Source of the DNA: Alkalicoccus luteus
GTDB taxonomy: Bacteria; Bacillota; Bacilli; Bacillales; Salisediminibacteriaceae
Assembly: GCA_052061695.1 (NCBI GenBank)
Contig: JBPZEY010000008.1
Strand: one strand, 5' to 3'
DNA length: 64,000 nucleotides
Positions 33,971 through 42,146 of this stretch are shown one piece after another. The notes under the pieces are model-generated. The model searched no databases. It saw nothing but the letters and a program-made list of their open reading frames with translations, and was not told the origin of the DNA. Each line of letters begins with the position of its first letter. Positions within the stretch are counted from its first letter, which is position 1. The position numbers and the translations under genes are program-made.

Positions 33971-34603
33971 ATGCAGTTACTATCTATCGTGCAGGGCATG
34001 ACTAACGAGAAGCTGGCAGTCGTGATCCGGGGAGATTCGGCTGAACAGGCGGAACAAACAGGAGCGGCCTGCTATGCAGGTGGTGTAAAAGTTCTGGAAG
34101 TAACCTTTACTGTCGATGGTGCAGAGAACGTTATCCGCCGGCTGAAAGATCGGTTTTCTGATGCGATTGTCGGAGCTGGAACAGTCCTTGATGCAGAAAC
34201 GGCACGAATTGCGATCCTGGCAGGTGCTGCCTTTATTGTAAGCCCGGGATTCGATAAGCAAACGGCTTTGTTGTGCAACAGGTATCAGGTGCCTTACTTA
34301 CCTGGTTGCATGACGATTACGGAAATGATAACGGCAATGGAATATGGTGCTCAAGTTGTGAAATTATTCCCAGGTGGAACGTTCGGTCCTTCTTTTTTGA
34401 GTGCGGTGAAAGGTCCGCTCCCTCATGTGAATATTATGCCGAGCGGCGGTATTACAGTCGATAATACAGCAGAGTGGCTCGAAGCGGGGGCGGTCATGGT
34501 AGGAGTAGGCGGAGACATGACAAAAGGGGCTAAAAACGGCGATTTTGATGCTGTAACAGCAGAAGCAAGGCGTTTTATGCAGGCGGCAGGTGGCGTCCAA
34601 TGA
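33971..34603 (+). CDS. kdgA: 2-keto-3-deoxy-6-phosphogluconate aldolase
   Basis: A 210-residue KDPG aldolase. Motifs are VLEVTFTVDGAENVI (glutamate), VGAGTVLDAETA, the Schiff-base region GAQVVKLFPGGTFGPSFL and MPSGGITVDNTAEWLEAG. It cleaves KDPG to pyruvate and glyceraldehyde-3-phosphate, the last step of the route. It overlaps kdgK by 4 bases (ATGA). It is only distantly similar to the aldolase at 23860. Confidence 0.92.
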   Translation: MQLLSIVQGMTNEKLAVVIRGDSAEQAEQTGAACYAGGVKVLEVTFTVDGAENVIRRLKDRFSDAIVGAGTVLDAETARIAILAGAAFIVSPGFDKQTALLCNRYQVPYLPGCMTITEMITAMEYGAQVVKLFPGGTFGPSFLSAVKGPLPHVNIMPSGGITVDNTAEWLEAGAVMVGVGGDMTKGAKNGDFDAVTAEARRFMQAAGGVQ

Positions 34604-35604
34604 GTCGAATTGTCACGATCGGTGAAATGCTGGTCCGCTATCAGACAGCAGACAACAGTCCCTTGTCACAATCATCCAGACTTGACGCTTTTTATGGGGG
34701 AGCTGAAGCGAACACAGCGGTCACACTTGGTTATCTGGGACACGATGTTCATTATGTGACGGCGCTGCCGCATGAACATCCACTCACGAAGGCTATGAAG
34801 AAGCACCTGCGTCAGGCAGGAGTTCATACGGATATGATCTATGCTGCTGAAGGAAGGATTGGCACATATTATTTGGAGAAGCCGGTTTCTGTGAAACAAG
34901 CCGAGGTCTACTATGATCGAAGCGGTGCCTCTGTTTTAGGCCTTCCGGAATTGCCGATCAACTGGGAGGAGCTGTTTTCAGAAAAAGACTGGCTGCATGT
35001 AACCGGAATTACGTCCGCCTTGTCCCCTGAGCTTCGTTCATTTGTAAAGGAAGCACTTCAGCAAGCGCGTCATTACGGCGTAAAAACGAGTTTCGATTTC
35101 AATTTTCGAGGCAAGCTCTGGACACCAGAAGAGGCTGCTGAGGCTTTCCGGGATGTGCTTCCGCTTGTTGATCACTGTTTTGCAGGCTGGAAAGATTTCG
35201 CCTGGCTTTTTAACTGGGAGAAACAAGGAAGCAGCTATGAAGAAGAGCTGACTCACTTTTACCAAAGGCTGCATCACGAGTTCGGCGTTGCTTCTGCTGC
35301 ATCCACTAAACGGGAGTTGCTAGAAGATGGATCGCATCGGCTGACAGGTTATTATTTCGATGGAGAGAGTCTGACGGCCGGCTTACCAGCTTCGTTTAAA
35401 CCTCTCGACAGAGTAGGGGGCGGGGATGCATTTGCTTCCGGTGTACTTCACGGCACAATGACGAATATGCCTGGTGATGAACTGCTCGCATTCAGCATCG
35501 CCTGCAGCACCCTGACCCATCTAGTTCAAGGAGACCAGGGGGACTACGAAGTACATGACATCCTTCGCTTTATGCAGAACCAGCGGCAGGACGTGTCCCG
35601 CTGA
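34600..35604 (+). CDS. kdgK: 2-keto-3-deoxygluconate kinase
   Basis: A 334-residue PfkB-family kinase. N-terminal GEMLVRYQT and GGAEANTAVTLGYLG and the C-terminal signature RVGGGDAFASGVLHG are seen. SFDFNFRGKLW matches the KDG kinase subgroup. It phosphorylates KDG at C6 to supply the aldolase encoded just upstream. Last gene of the operon; a terminator follows about 65 bases later. Confidence 0.92.
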   Translation: MSRIVTIGEMLVRYQTADNSPLSQSSRLDAFYGGAEANTAVTLGYLGHDVHYVTALPHEHPLTKAMKKHLRQAGVHTDMIYAAEGRIGTYYLEKPVSVKQAEVYYDRSGASVLGLPELPINWEELFSEKDWLHVTGITSALSPELRSFVKEALQQARHYGVKTSFDFNFRGKLWTPEEAAEAFRDVLPLVDHCFAGWKDFAWLFNWEKQGSSYEEELTHFYQRLHHEFGVASAASTKRELLEDGSHRLTGYYFDGESLTAGLPASFKPLDRVGGGDAFASGVLHGTMTNMPGDELLAFSIACSTLTHLVQGDQGDYEVHDILRFMQNQRQDVSR

Positions 35605-35662
35605 AAAAAAAGTAAGAGATCACATGAAATAGCTTAGCAAGACGGTGCATAATCGCGCTGTT

Positions 35663-35705
35663 CAAAAAACGTCCGCTCTCCTTCACGGGGAGCGGACGTT
35701 TCTAA
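35663..35705. terminator. Bidirectional terminator between kdgK and the subtilase
   Basis: A 15-bp stem (AAACGTCCGCTCTCC with GGGGAGCGGACGTTT, one wobble pair) with an A run to the left and TTTCT to the right. It serves convergent genes. Confidence 0.85.
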
Positions 35706-35709
35706 TGGT

Positions 35710-37035
35710 CTAGCGCAGTGCTTCGTATACGTCGACGATGCCGTGGCCGAATTCGTTGCTGCGGCCGTTGCCGTCCACCTGATCAGCTGTCTGCTGCAGG
35801 TGCGTGATGACGCGCGGGCGCTGCATGTTCGGGTTTTCTACCTTCACGAGCGCAGCAGCTGCGGCTACTTTCGGCGCGGCCATGCTCGTACCCATCGCCC
35901 AGCCGTAGGAGCCCTGATCAACTGGGATCGTGCTGTAGGCGCGGGACTCCTCTTCCAGCAGCGACTGATCCTGATCCGGGTTCGGCCAGTTTGGACCGTA
36001 GTCACCGCCCGGTGCAGCGAGGCTCACGTTGGACGTGCCGTAGTTGGAATAGTAGGCAAGCGTATCACGGTCGGTAGATGCTGATACGCTGATCACGCCT
36101 GGAATGTCCGTAAACGTGTCAAACAGCGGTCCGTACTGACGCCCTTCGCCCGGAACGGTATGAACAGCTTTACCGAGATCGAGTCCATCATTGCCGTTTG
36201 CACCGACGATAATCATGCCTTCTCGATGTGCATACTGTACGGCGCGCTTGGACGACAGGTGAAGCAGGCGATCTGCCTCTTCATTGATAAAGCTGTACGT
36301 GCCGAGGCTCAGGTTAGCAACATCGACGCCATCATCCGCGGCGGTCGTAATCGCATCCAGAATGCCGGTCCAGTTCATGCGCCCCTGGTCGTTCGTGACG
36401 CGGTAGGAAGCAATGCCGAGCTCCGGTCCAACGCCGAGCACGCGTCCGTTACCGGCAATCGAGCCTGCCACATGCGTGCCGTGCATACCGGAGTCTTCAT
36501 AGGCATCCTCCGGAGATGAATCCGGGTGGAACGTTTTACCGTACAGCAGGTTGTCTTCTAAGTCCGGATGGGAAAAATCAACGCCGGTATCAATCACGCC
36601 GACGACCACGGAATGATCGCCCTTCGTCACATCCCACGCTGCGCCGTCGTTCGTGACGCGTTTAATGTCCCACTGATACTGCTCAAACAAATCTGCCTCT
36701 GCGGCTTCGTCCGGTACTACGTCATCGGCTTCCAGCACGAGGTCCTTCGTCTCAATGCGCACGTCTTCGACAGCTGAAGCGGCGATCCCGCTAGCTTCCA
36801 CGTCTTCCAGAAAGCTTTCTCCGGCTGCAACATGTACGAGTCCAATCGCTTCCGCATCGGCGACGACCTCTGCTCCTAGTGATTCCAGTTCTGCCGTGCC
36901 CTCCTCAATGCTTACATTTCCGTTTAACAGCACCATATATTCGGCTTCTTCTTCAGCTGAAGCGGCTCCAGCGAATGCTCCTGCGCCGATCAGTCCAGCA
37001 GCAGATACGATAAACAGCTGTTTTTTCATCATCAT
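35710..37035 (-). CDS. Secreted subtilisin-like serine protease (S8)
   Basis: A roughly 441-residue exported protease. A signal peptide ends at ASA, followed by an acidic I9-type propeptide (EYMVLLNGNVSIEEG onward) and the S8 catalytic domain. The triad is visible: Asp in GVIDTGVDFSHPDL, His in GMHGTHVAGSIAGNG, and Ser in MGTSMAAPKVAAAAAL. NGNDGLD contains the oxyanion-hole Asn. Three consecutive ATG codons follow GGGGAGG; I use the first of them (37035), though one of the next two has better spacing. It stands alone, and secreted proteases suit a nutrient-scavenging role together with the sialidase and amylase. Confidence 0.92.
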   Translation of the reverse strand: MMMKKQLFIVSAAGLIGAGAFAGAASAEEEAEYMVLLNGNVSIEEGTAELESLGAEVVADAEAIGLVHVAAGESFLEDVEASGIAASAVEDVRIETKDLVLEADDVVPDEAAEADLFEQYQWDIKRVTNDGAAWDVTKGDHSVVVGVIDTGVDFSHPDLEDNLLYGKTFHPDSSPEDAYEDSGMHGTHVAGSIAGNGRVLGVGPELGIASYRVTNDQGRMNWTGILDAITTAADDGVDVANLSLGTYSFINEEADRLLHLSSKRAVQYAHREGMIIVGANGNDGLDLGKAVHTVPGEGRQYGPLFDTFTDIPGVISVSASTDRDTLAYYSNYGTSNVSLAAPGGDYGPNWPNPDQDQSLLEEESRAYSTIPVDQGSYGWAMGTSMAAPKVAAAAALVKVENPNMQRPRVITHLQQTADQVDGNGRSNEFGHGIVDVYEALR

Positions 37036-37244
37036 CTTCCTCCCCATTTTTCTTTCGTATAACGAATAAAATCAGCATAGCACATTCAATTATCTGAATA
37101 GTTAAAATGAGTCAGGTTCACGAAAAGGTACTAGTTACATTTGTTGACAATTGAGCCTTCGCAGGCAATTAGTATGTCAAATAGTCAGGACTTTTCTTAA
37201 GTGAGGGGTGACTTTCGCATTAATTTCCAAGAAACTGTCCACAT

Positions 37245-37284
37245 TTGATGTATTTACTCCACTTTTAATATAAAATGGAGTAAA
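37245..37284 (+). promoter_or_regulatory. Promoter with inverted repeat upstream of the class III aminotransferase
   Basis: TTGATG (37245-37250) and TATAAA (37269-37274) are 18 bases apart. TTTACTCCA (37253-37261) and TGGAGTAAA (37276-37284) form an inverted repeat with centres about 23 bases apart that straddles the -10 box, so a repressor or attenuated control is likely. Confidence 0.55.
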
Positions 37285-37324
37285 TAATTCATTTTGAATA
37301 AAAACATGGAGGAATGACTCACGA

Positions 37325-38689
37325 ATGGAAAACGTAACGGAAACCGCAACGGAAGTCAGTACAGCGAAATCACAGGCGCTTTTTGAGGAAGCGATGGACG
37401 TGATGCCAGGGGGCGTAACGGCAAATATCAAGTATTTTAAGCCGCACCCGATCGTCATGGAGGAAGGACACGGAAGCAGGCTGTACGACGTGGACGGCAA
37501 TGAATACATTGACTACCTGCTCTGCTACGGGGCACTCATGACCGGCCATGGGCACCCGGCTGTCTATACGGCGGTAACCGAGCAGATGTATTCCAAAGGT
37601 ACGACGATCTTCGGCGCCCCGCACCGGCTGGAGATCACGATGGCGCAGAAGCTGCGCGATCTGTACCGCGGCATTGACCAGGTCCGCTTCTGCAATTCCG
37701 GCATGGAGGCGACGCTTCTGGCGGTAAGGCTTGCCGCTGCTTACACCGGTCGGCACAAAATAGCAAAATTCGAAGGCCACTACCACGGCGGCTACGATCA
37801 AGTGCTGATGAGTGTGAACCCGGATGAAACTGAAGAAGGAACAGCGGAGAATCCTGCGTGTGTTCCGGATTCGAGCGGAGTGTCGAGCGAATGCGTAGCT
37901 AACACGGTCATCCTTCCGTTTAACGACATCACCGCATGTGAAACGATTTTACGAAAGCAGGCAGATGACGTTTCCTGTGTGATGATGGAGCCGATTCAGT
38001 CCGGTTTCATTCCGGCCTCACCGGATTTCATGAAGCAGCTGCGTGCCCTTACAGAGGAGCTTGGCATCGTGCTCATTTACGACGAGGTCAAAACAGGTTT
38101 TCGGGTCTCCCTCGGCGGAGCGCAGGAAATCTACGGCATTAAGCCGGATTTGACGGCGCTTGGAAAAGTGCTCGGCGGCGGTTTCCCTGTCGGCGCACTT
38201 GGCGGAAAACGCGAGATCATGGAGCTCTGTTCACCGGCTTCCGGACGTGACATTCTTACAGCCGGCACATCGGGATCAGAAAAAGCATTTTTCCACAGCG
38301 GTACGTACAACGGACATCCGACAACGCTTGCTGCGGGGCTCGCAACGATTCAGCTGCTGGAAAAACGCGGCGGCATTGCAGATGTCTTTCGGAAAACCGA
38401 GCAGCTAAAGCGCGGCCTCACAGAGCTGTATCAAGAGTTTAACGTACCGATGCAGGCGATGGGGGTAGGCAGCATTTTCAACATCGTACTGACGGATGAG
38501 CCGATCCGCAACCTGCGCGACATGCGTAAAGCTGACACCGATCTGCGCCGCCGTATTGACGAAGCACTGCTGACGCTCGGCATCTACTCCAAGCCGCTTA
38601 ATCGCTACTCGATGTCGACCGCTCATGATGAAGCAGATATCGAAAAGACAATTGACGCCCATCGCAGGGCGCTGGAGAGCGTGCTGTAG
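37325..38689 (+). CDS. Class III aminotransferase related to glutamate-1-semialdehyde aminomutase
   Basis: A 454-residue PLP enzyme of the HemL-like branch of class III aminotransferases. Landmarks are MPGGVTANIKYFKPHP, YDVDGNEYIDYLLCYGALMTGHGHP, VRFCNSGMEATLLAVRLA, LIYDEVKTGFR (the PLP ring Asp) and LTALGKVLGGGFPVGALGG (the Schiff-base Lys). The N-terminal part departs from true HemL (no GGVNSPVR), and no other haem genes are nearby, so it is probably a catabolic or specialised transaminase or mutase. It is monocistronic with its own promoter and inverted repeat. The substrate cannot be told from sequence. Confidence 0.82.
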   Translation: MENVTETATEVSTAKSQALFEEAMDVMPGGVTANIKYFKPHPIVMEEGHGSRLYDVDGNEYIDYLLCYGALMTGHGHPAVYTAVTEQMYSKGTTIFGAPHRLEITMAQKLRDLYRGIDQVRFCNSGMEATLLAVRLAAAYTGRHKIAKFEGHYHGGYDQVLMSVNPDETEEGTAENPACVPDSSGVSSECVANTVILPFNDITACETILRKQADDVSCVMMEPIQSGFIPASPDFMKQLRALTEELGIVLIYDEVKTGFRVSLGGAQEIYGIKPDLTALGKVLGGGFPVGALGGKREIMELCSPASGRDILTAGTSGSEKAFFHSGTYNGHPTTLAAGLATIQLLEKRGGIADVFRKTEQLKRGLTELYQEFNVPMQAMGVGSIFNIVLTDEPIRNLRDMRKADTDLRRRIDEALLTLGIYSKPLNRYSMSTAHDEADIEKTIDAHRRALESVL

Positions 38690-38753
38690 GTGGGCTATAG
38701 AGGAAGGCTTCCGGCTGAGTGCCGGGAGCTTTTTTGCGGGACTCGTCAGGTTT

Positions 38754-38982
38754 GATAACTTGGGAGGTCAGGATGAAACGTTTGGTGTTGCAAATGATCA
38801 TAATTTCGCTATCGAGAACGCCAGATAATAACACGTATAAGCTTCAGCCCGAAAATGATACGTTCAAGCAGTTTGTTGAAAACTGTTGCCCTGCAAATGA
38901 AAAAGTTGCGGAACAGATTAATAACTTTCAGGCCGTTAGCCAACACAACAAGTTGTTCGTTATAAAAGTTATACAAAGGTTA
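38754..38982. repeat. 21-bp periodic repeat array A
   Basis: Eleven consecutive degenerate units fill the gap before the small secreted protein. All are 21 bases except one of 19. Typical units begin GATAACTT or GAAAACT and often end in CAAAT or GTT. Units 5-9 match array B (41592-41777) in order. An in-frame reading gives seven-residue repeats with no stop, but there is no convincing ribosome site. The wider gap 38690-39171 also holds a terminator-like stem just after the aminotransferase (CCGGC-x-GCCGG, 38711-38724, then a T run). Confidence 0.7.
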
Positions 38983-39171
38983 GCAAAAAAAAGAAGGGCA
39001 ATGTCCTCTATAAGAAACAAGCTGTGTAAAATACCTGATTTTTATTGAAATAATGTCGAATCGTGACGGAATCTTGCTGAAAAAGCGTATACTATAGGTG
39101 CGTGATAACGAACGGAAGCGTTTTTTACCGCCGGGGGAATTCCGGCCTGCAGGCCAAAGAGGAGCATTATC

Positions 39172-39645
39172 ATGAAAGGGTTAAAGGTGCTGATCGCAGG
39201 ATTGTTGGCCGTCCTCTTTGTTTTTGGAGCAGCGGCATCAGCGGGAGCAGGCTCTTTTGGAAGTGACGCAAACAAAATGCTGGCGGAGACCCGAGCAGCT
39301 ACAGCTAAGTATCAGCAGGTAGAGCGGGCGGAAGATGACGGATACGTGTGGGTTAACTGTGTACCCGGTATGGGAAATCACTACGTTAACTTCGGGCTTG
39401 TCGAAACTCCGGGACATGATCATAAGCAGCCGGAGGTTCTGGTGTATGAAGAGATGAAAAACGGGAAGATGAAGCTGGCTGCCGTAGAATTTTTGGGATT
39501 TGCAGAGGAGGCTCCGGAACTTTATGGGCAGACGTTTGATGACGGCCCGTTTGGACCGGGAAGCTATGCGCTGCACGTCTGGGCATGGAAACATAATAAG
39601 GACGGCATGTTTGCTGAATATAATTCAGCCGTAAGCTGTCAGTAA
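39172..39645 (+). CDS. Small secreted protein with conserved His/Trp core
   Basis: A 157-residue exported protein with a clear signal peptide (residues 1-27, cut near ASA). The mature part starts with a helix (ANKMLAETRAATAKYQQVERAEDDGYV) and then shows VNCVPGMGNHYVN, KPEVLVYE-like and LHVWAWKHNKDGMFAEYN segments. I recognise the same order of motifs from widespread uncharacterised bacterial exported proteins but cannot name a family. Conserved His, Trp and two Cys (in NCVP and at the C-terminal SCQ) hint at ligand or metal binding or a disulphide. AGAGGAG precedes the ATG, and a TATACT -10 box lies near 39088. It is monocistronic. Confidence 0.75.
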   Translation: MKGLKVLIAGLLAVLFVFGAAASAGAGSFGSDANKMLAETRAATAKYQQVERAEDDGYVWVNCVPGMGNHYVNFGLVETPGHDHKQPEVLVYEEMKNGKMKLAAVEFLGFAEEAPELYGQTFDDGPFGPGSYALHVWAWKHNKDGMFAEYNSAVSCQ

Positions 39646-39652
39646 CGATTCA

Positions 39653-39678
39653 ACCGCCACCCCCGGCGGTTTTTTTCA
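39653..39678 (+). terminator. Terminator after the small secreted protein
   Basis: ACCGCC and GGCGGT form a short GC-rich stem around ACCCCC, followed by a long T run. Confidence 0.85.
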
Positions 39679-39752
39679 TGAAATCAATGATTAGCGCCTC
39701 CTGTGAAAGGGGTATGGGAAAAAGAGTCAATTATACAGGAGGAGGCGGAACA

Positions 39753-41207
39753 ATGGGCAGAACACCAGTCACAGTTGCGCGCGGAGACGGGATCGGGCCG
39801 GAAATCATGGATGCCGTCCTGCGCATATTGGAAGCGGCAGATGCACCAATTGAACCGGAATACATCGATATCGGAAAAGAAGCCTACTTAAACGGGTGGA
39901 CGACGGGGATCACCGACGATGCCTGGAAGTCGCTCAACCGCACGAAGTTGTTTTTAAAAGCACCAATTACAACGCCGCAGGGAGGCGGTTATAAAAGCCT
40001 GAATGTGACGATCCGTACGACGCTTGGGCTGTATGCAAACGTGCGGCCGACGATGTCGCTTGCTCCGTTTGTGAAAACGAAGCATCCGGAGATGGACCTC
40101 GTTGTGATCCGTGAAAACGAAGAGGATCTCTATACGGGCATCGAGTACCAGCAGACGCCGGAAGTCGTGCAGAGCATGAAGCTGATCACGCGTCCCGGCA
40201 CGGAGCGGATCGTCCGCTATGCGTTTGACTACGCAAAAAAACACGGCCGGAAAAAGGTGACGTGCATTACGAAGGATAACATCATGAAGCGCTCGGACGG
40301 GCTGTTTCACAAGGTATTTGAGGAAGTGGCGAATGAATATCCGGAGCTGGAAACGGACCACTGGATTGTGGACATCGGCCTTGCGAAAATTGCCGACACG
40401 CCGGAGGATTTCGATGTGGTCGTCATGCCGAACCTTTACGGTGATATCGGATCCGATATCGCTGCCCAAATTTCGGGAAGCGTCGGGCTTGCAGGTTCTG
40501 CCAACGTCGGCGATGAGTATGCGATGTTTGAAGCGATTCACGGCAGTGCGCCGGACATCGCTGGAAAGGGTATCGCTAACCCATCCGGCCTGTTGAATGG
40601 CGCGGTGCAGCTGCTGCTCCATATCGGAGAAGCGGAGACAGCGGAGAACATTCAAAACGCCTGGCTGAAAACATTGGAGGACGGCGTGCATACCGGTGAT
40701 ATCGCGAAAGGCGGTAAGTCGGTCGGCTCCAAGGAGTTTGCCGATGCCGTCATCGAGCGTCTCGGCAGCCGTCCGGAAAAGCTGCAGGCTGTATCATTCG
40801 AAGCGACTTCTGGAAGCATGCCGGAGCCGCTGCCAAAGAAGGCGTCGGAGCGGGGAGAGCAGCCTTCGGCACGGGAGCTCGACGGTGTCGACGTATACGT
40901 ATATAACAAGGATCTGTCGGCTGATCAGCTGGCAATGCTCATCTCGCGTGCAGCTGAGCCGGACTATGAGCTTTCCGTCATCACCAACCGCGGCGTCAAC
41001 GCTTACCCGACGGAGCGGGACGATCTGTTTACGACCGATCACTGGCGCTGCCGCCTGCTGCCAGCTGCCGGCGTGAAGGCGGATCAGGAAGGCATTTTGA
41101 AGCTGCTCGCAAGACTGACCGGCGCAGACGTCGACTGGATTCAGATCCAGAACCTCTACAGCTTTGATCAAACAGAAGGCTATTCCGAAGCAAAACGGGA
41201 TCGCTGA
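39753..41207 (+). CDS. icd: NADP-type isocitrate dehydrogenase, Thermus-like with C-terminal domain
   Basis: A 484-residue member of the isocitrate/isopropylmalate dehydrogenase family. Typical sites are VARGDGIGPEIMDAVLRIL, APITTPQGGGYKSLNVTIR (substrate Ser and Arg), VIRENEEDLYTGIEYQQ, KKVTCITKDNIMK, VVMPNLYGDIGSDIAAQ (metal Asp) and EAIHGSAPDIAGKGIANPSG. It is longer than the B. subtilis Icd (about 423) and has an extra domain of roughly 120 residues at the C terminus, the arrangement known from Thermus-type enzymes. The start at 39753 follows AGGAGGAGGCGG; a longer frame back to 39678 has no ribosome site. It makes 2-oxoglutarate in the TCA cycle; the neighbouring citrate transport genes fit. 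Confidence 0.88.
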   Translation: MGRTPVTVARGDGIGPEIMDAVLRILEAADAPIEPEYIDIGKEAYLNGWTTGITDDAWKSLNRTKLFLKAPITTPQGGGYKSLNVTIRTTLGLYANVRPTMSLAPFVKTKHPEMDLVVIRENEEDLYTGIEYQQTPEVVQSMKLITRPGTERIVRYAFDYAKKHGRKKVTCITKDNIMKRSDGLFHKVFEEVANEYPELETDHWIVDIGLAKIADTPEDFDVVVMPNLYGDIGSDIAAQISGSVGLAGSANVGDEYAMFEAIHGSAPDIAGKGIANPSGLLNGAVQLLLHIGEAETAENIQNAWLKTLEDGVHTGDIAKGGKSVGSKEFADAVIERLGSRPEKLQAVSFEATSGSMPEPLPKKASERGEQPSARELDGVDVYVYNKDLSADQLAMLISRAAEPDYELSVITNRGVNAYPTERDDLFTTDHWRCRLLPAAGVKADQEGILKLLARLTGADVDWIQIQNLYSFDQTEGYSEAKRDR

Positions 41208-41212
41208 TCGCA

Positions 41213-41247
41213 GAACCGCTCCATTTAACGTGGAGCGGTTTTTTCTG
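41213..41247 (+). terminator. Terminator after icd
   Basis: A perfect 10-bp stem (AACCGCTCCA, 41214-41223, with 41231-41240) is followed by TTTTCT. Confidence 0.88.
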
Positions 41248-41339
41248 TTTGCGGAAGTGCAGCGTAGTTGAACGTTTCCTTGAAAAAGTTAATTGTTTTA
41301 CCCGTTCAAATGATGCTTTCTTCGTTATAGCAGTTCTAA

Positions 41340-41454
41340 GTTAATGCTCGTGAACAACTGCAAGCCAAAGTTAATGCTTTTCAAGCCATTGGTAAAGCTT
41401 TCAGGAGTGAGGTTAACGCTTTGCGCCAGAAAGTTAAACATTTTCCTAATGGAG
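41340..41454. repeat. 21-bp periodic sub-array with GTTAA core
   Basis: Successive units begin GTTAATGCTTTT, GGTAAAGCTTTC, GTTAACGCTTTG and GTTAAACATTTT at exact 21-base steps, after an earlier GTTAATGCT copy 30 bases upstream. It lies in the 700-base gene-free stretch 41208-41904, which also holds array B. Confidence 0.6.
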
Positions 41455-41591
41455 CAGTTTCATCATCCACCTCCGCAGGCTGCGCCTGCCTCTGATTACA
41501 CCATTCAAAAAAACCAGCGACGTTCTTTTCACTCGGAATGCTTTTTCCGTCGGTCAGCTTGAACGACCAAGCTGCTGCGTGTTCTTCGTAT

Positions 41592-41777
41592 GATAACTTT
41601 CGCCACGAAATGATAACTTCATCTATCAGCTTGAAAACTTTTTCGTTATGAAGAACGAAACAAGATAACCATAATAAGTTTGAAGCTGAGAATGAAATGT
41701 TTCGCGACAAAGACGATAACTCGCGGCCGGCAAATGAAAACTTTGTGCACCAGTTTAATAACTTTCAGCGGAAACAA
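41592..41777. repeat. 21-bp periodic repeat array B
   Basis: Nine units of 19-21 bases are seen, most beginning GATAACTT, GAAAACTT or AATAACTTTCAG. The last three units read GATAACTC-GGCAAAT, GAAAACTTTG-CAG and AATAACTTTCAG and correspond one to one with units 7-9 of array A. No gene is supported here; the frames on both strands lack ribosome sites. Confidence 0.7.
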
Positions 41778-41904
41778 AAAAGCGTCCTTGTTACAGCATC
41801 AGCAAGCATGTTCACAAAAAGCCCTATGTTAGAAATCAGTGAATGCGGGAATAGAGGAATTACTGATGCCGCTAAGAAAAAATGAAAAACAGGGAGGGAT
41901 AACC

Positions 41905-42117
41905 ATGATACCTGAAGAAGAGTATGAGAACGAGCTGGTTGAGCTTGTATCCAAGGCGCAGGAGCGCTATAAAGAATTGACGGAGCAGATCGAAGAGGAG
42001 AAGCGGAAGCTGGAATATGAGGTTCCGGGTGAGCCGGAGGACCGTGTTGCCGTTGAGCAGACGATCGAGCGTCTCGAGGAAGAGCGCCGCCGTATTTCAG
42101 AGGGAGGACCGCTTTAA
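41905..42117 (+). CDS. Small charged coiled-coil protein (70 residues)
   Basis: A 70-residue, very charged protein with heptad-like Glu, Lys, Arg and Leu spacing (ELVELVSKAQERYKELTEQI, then TIERLEEERRRI). It is probably a short coiled-coil hairpin broken by a Pro-Gly-Glu-Pro turn. No signal or membrane segment is present. I do not recognise a family. The start at 41905 is supported by GGGAGGGATAACC; the longer frame reaches into array B. It lies 29 bases before a lipoprotein gene and may be co-transcribed. Confidence 0.65.
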   Translation: MIPEEEYENELVELVSKAQERYKELTEQIEEEKRKLEYEVPGEPEDRVAVEQTIERLEEERRRISEGGPL

Positions 42118-42146
42118 CAGACTACTTCGCAAGCGGGGAGGCTGTC

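Noticed and set aside
37325..38689. Naming the class III aminotransferase hemL
   Set aside because: The N-terminal substrate region differs from true HemL and there are no other haem genes nearby, so a specific name would be unsafe.
38719..39048. 109-codon frame through array A
   Set aside because: No ribosome site. The openness follows from the 21-base period. Kept as a caveat in the findings because the heptad reading aligns with array B.
38754..41777. CRISPR array at the periodic repeats
   Set aside because: Units are contiguous, degenerate and 21 bases long, with no constant repeat and spacer alternation and no cas genes in the window.
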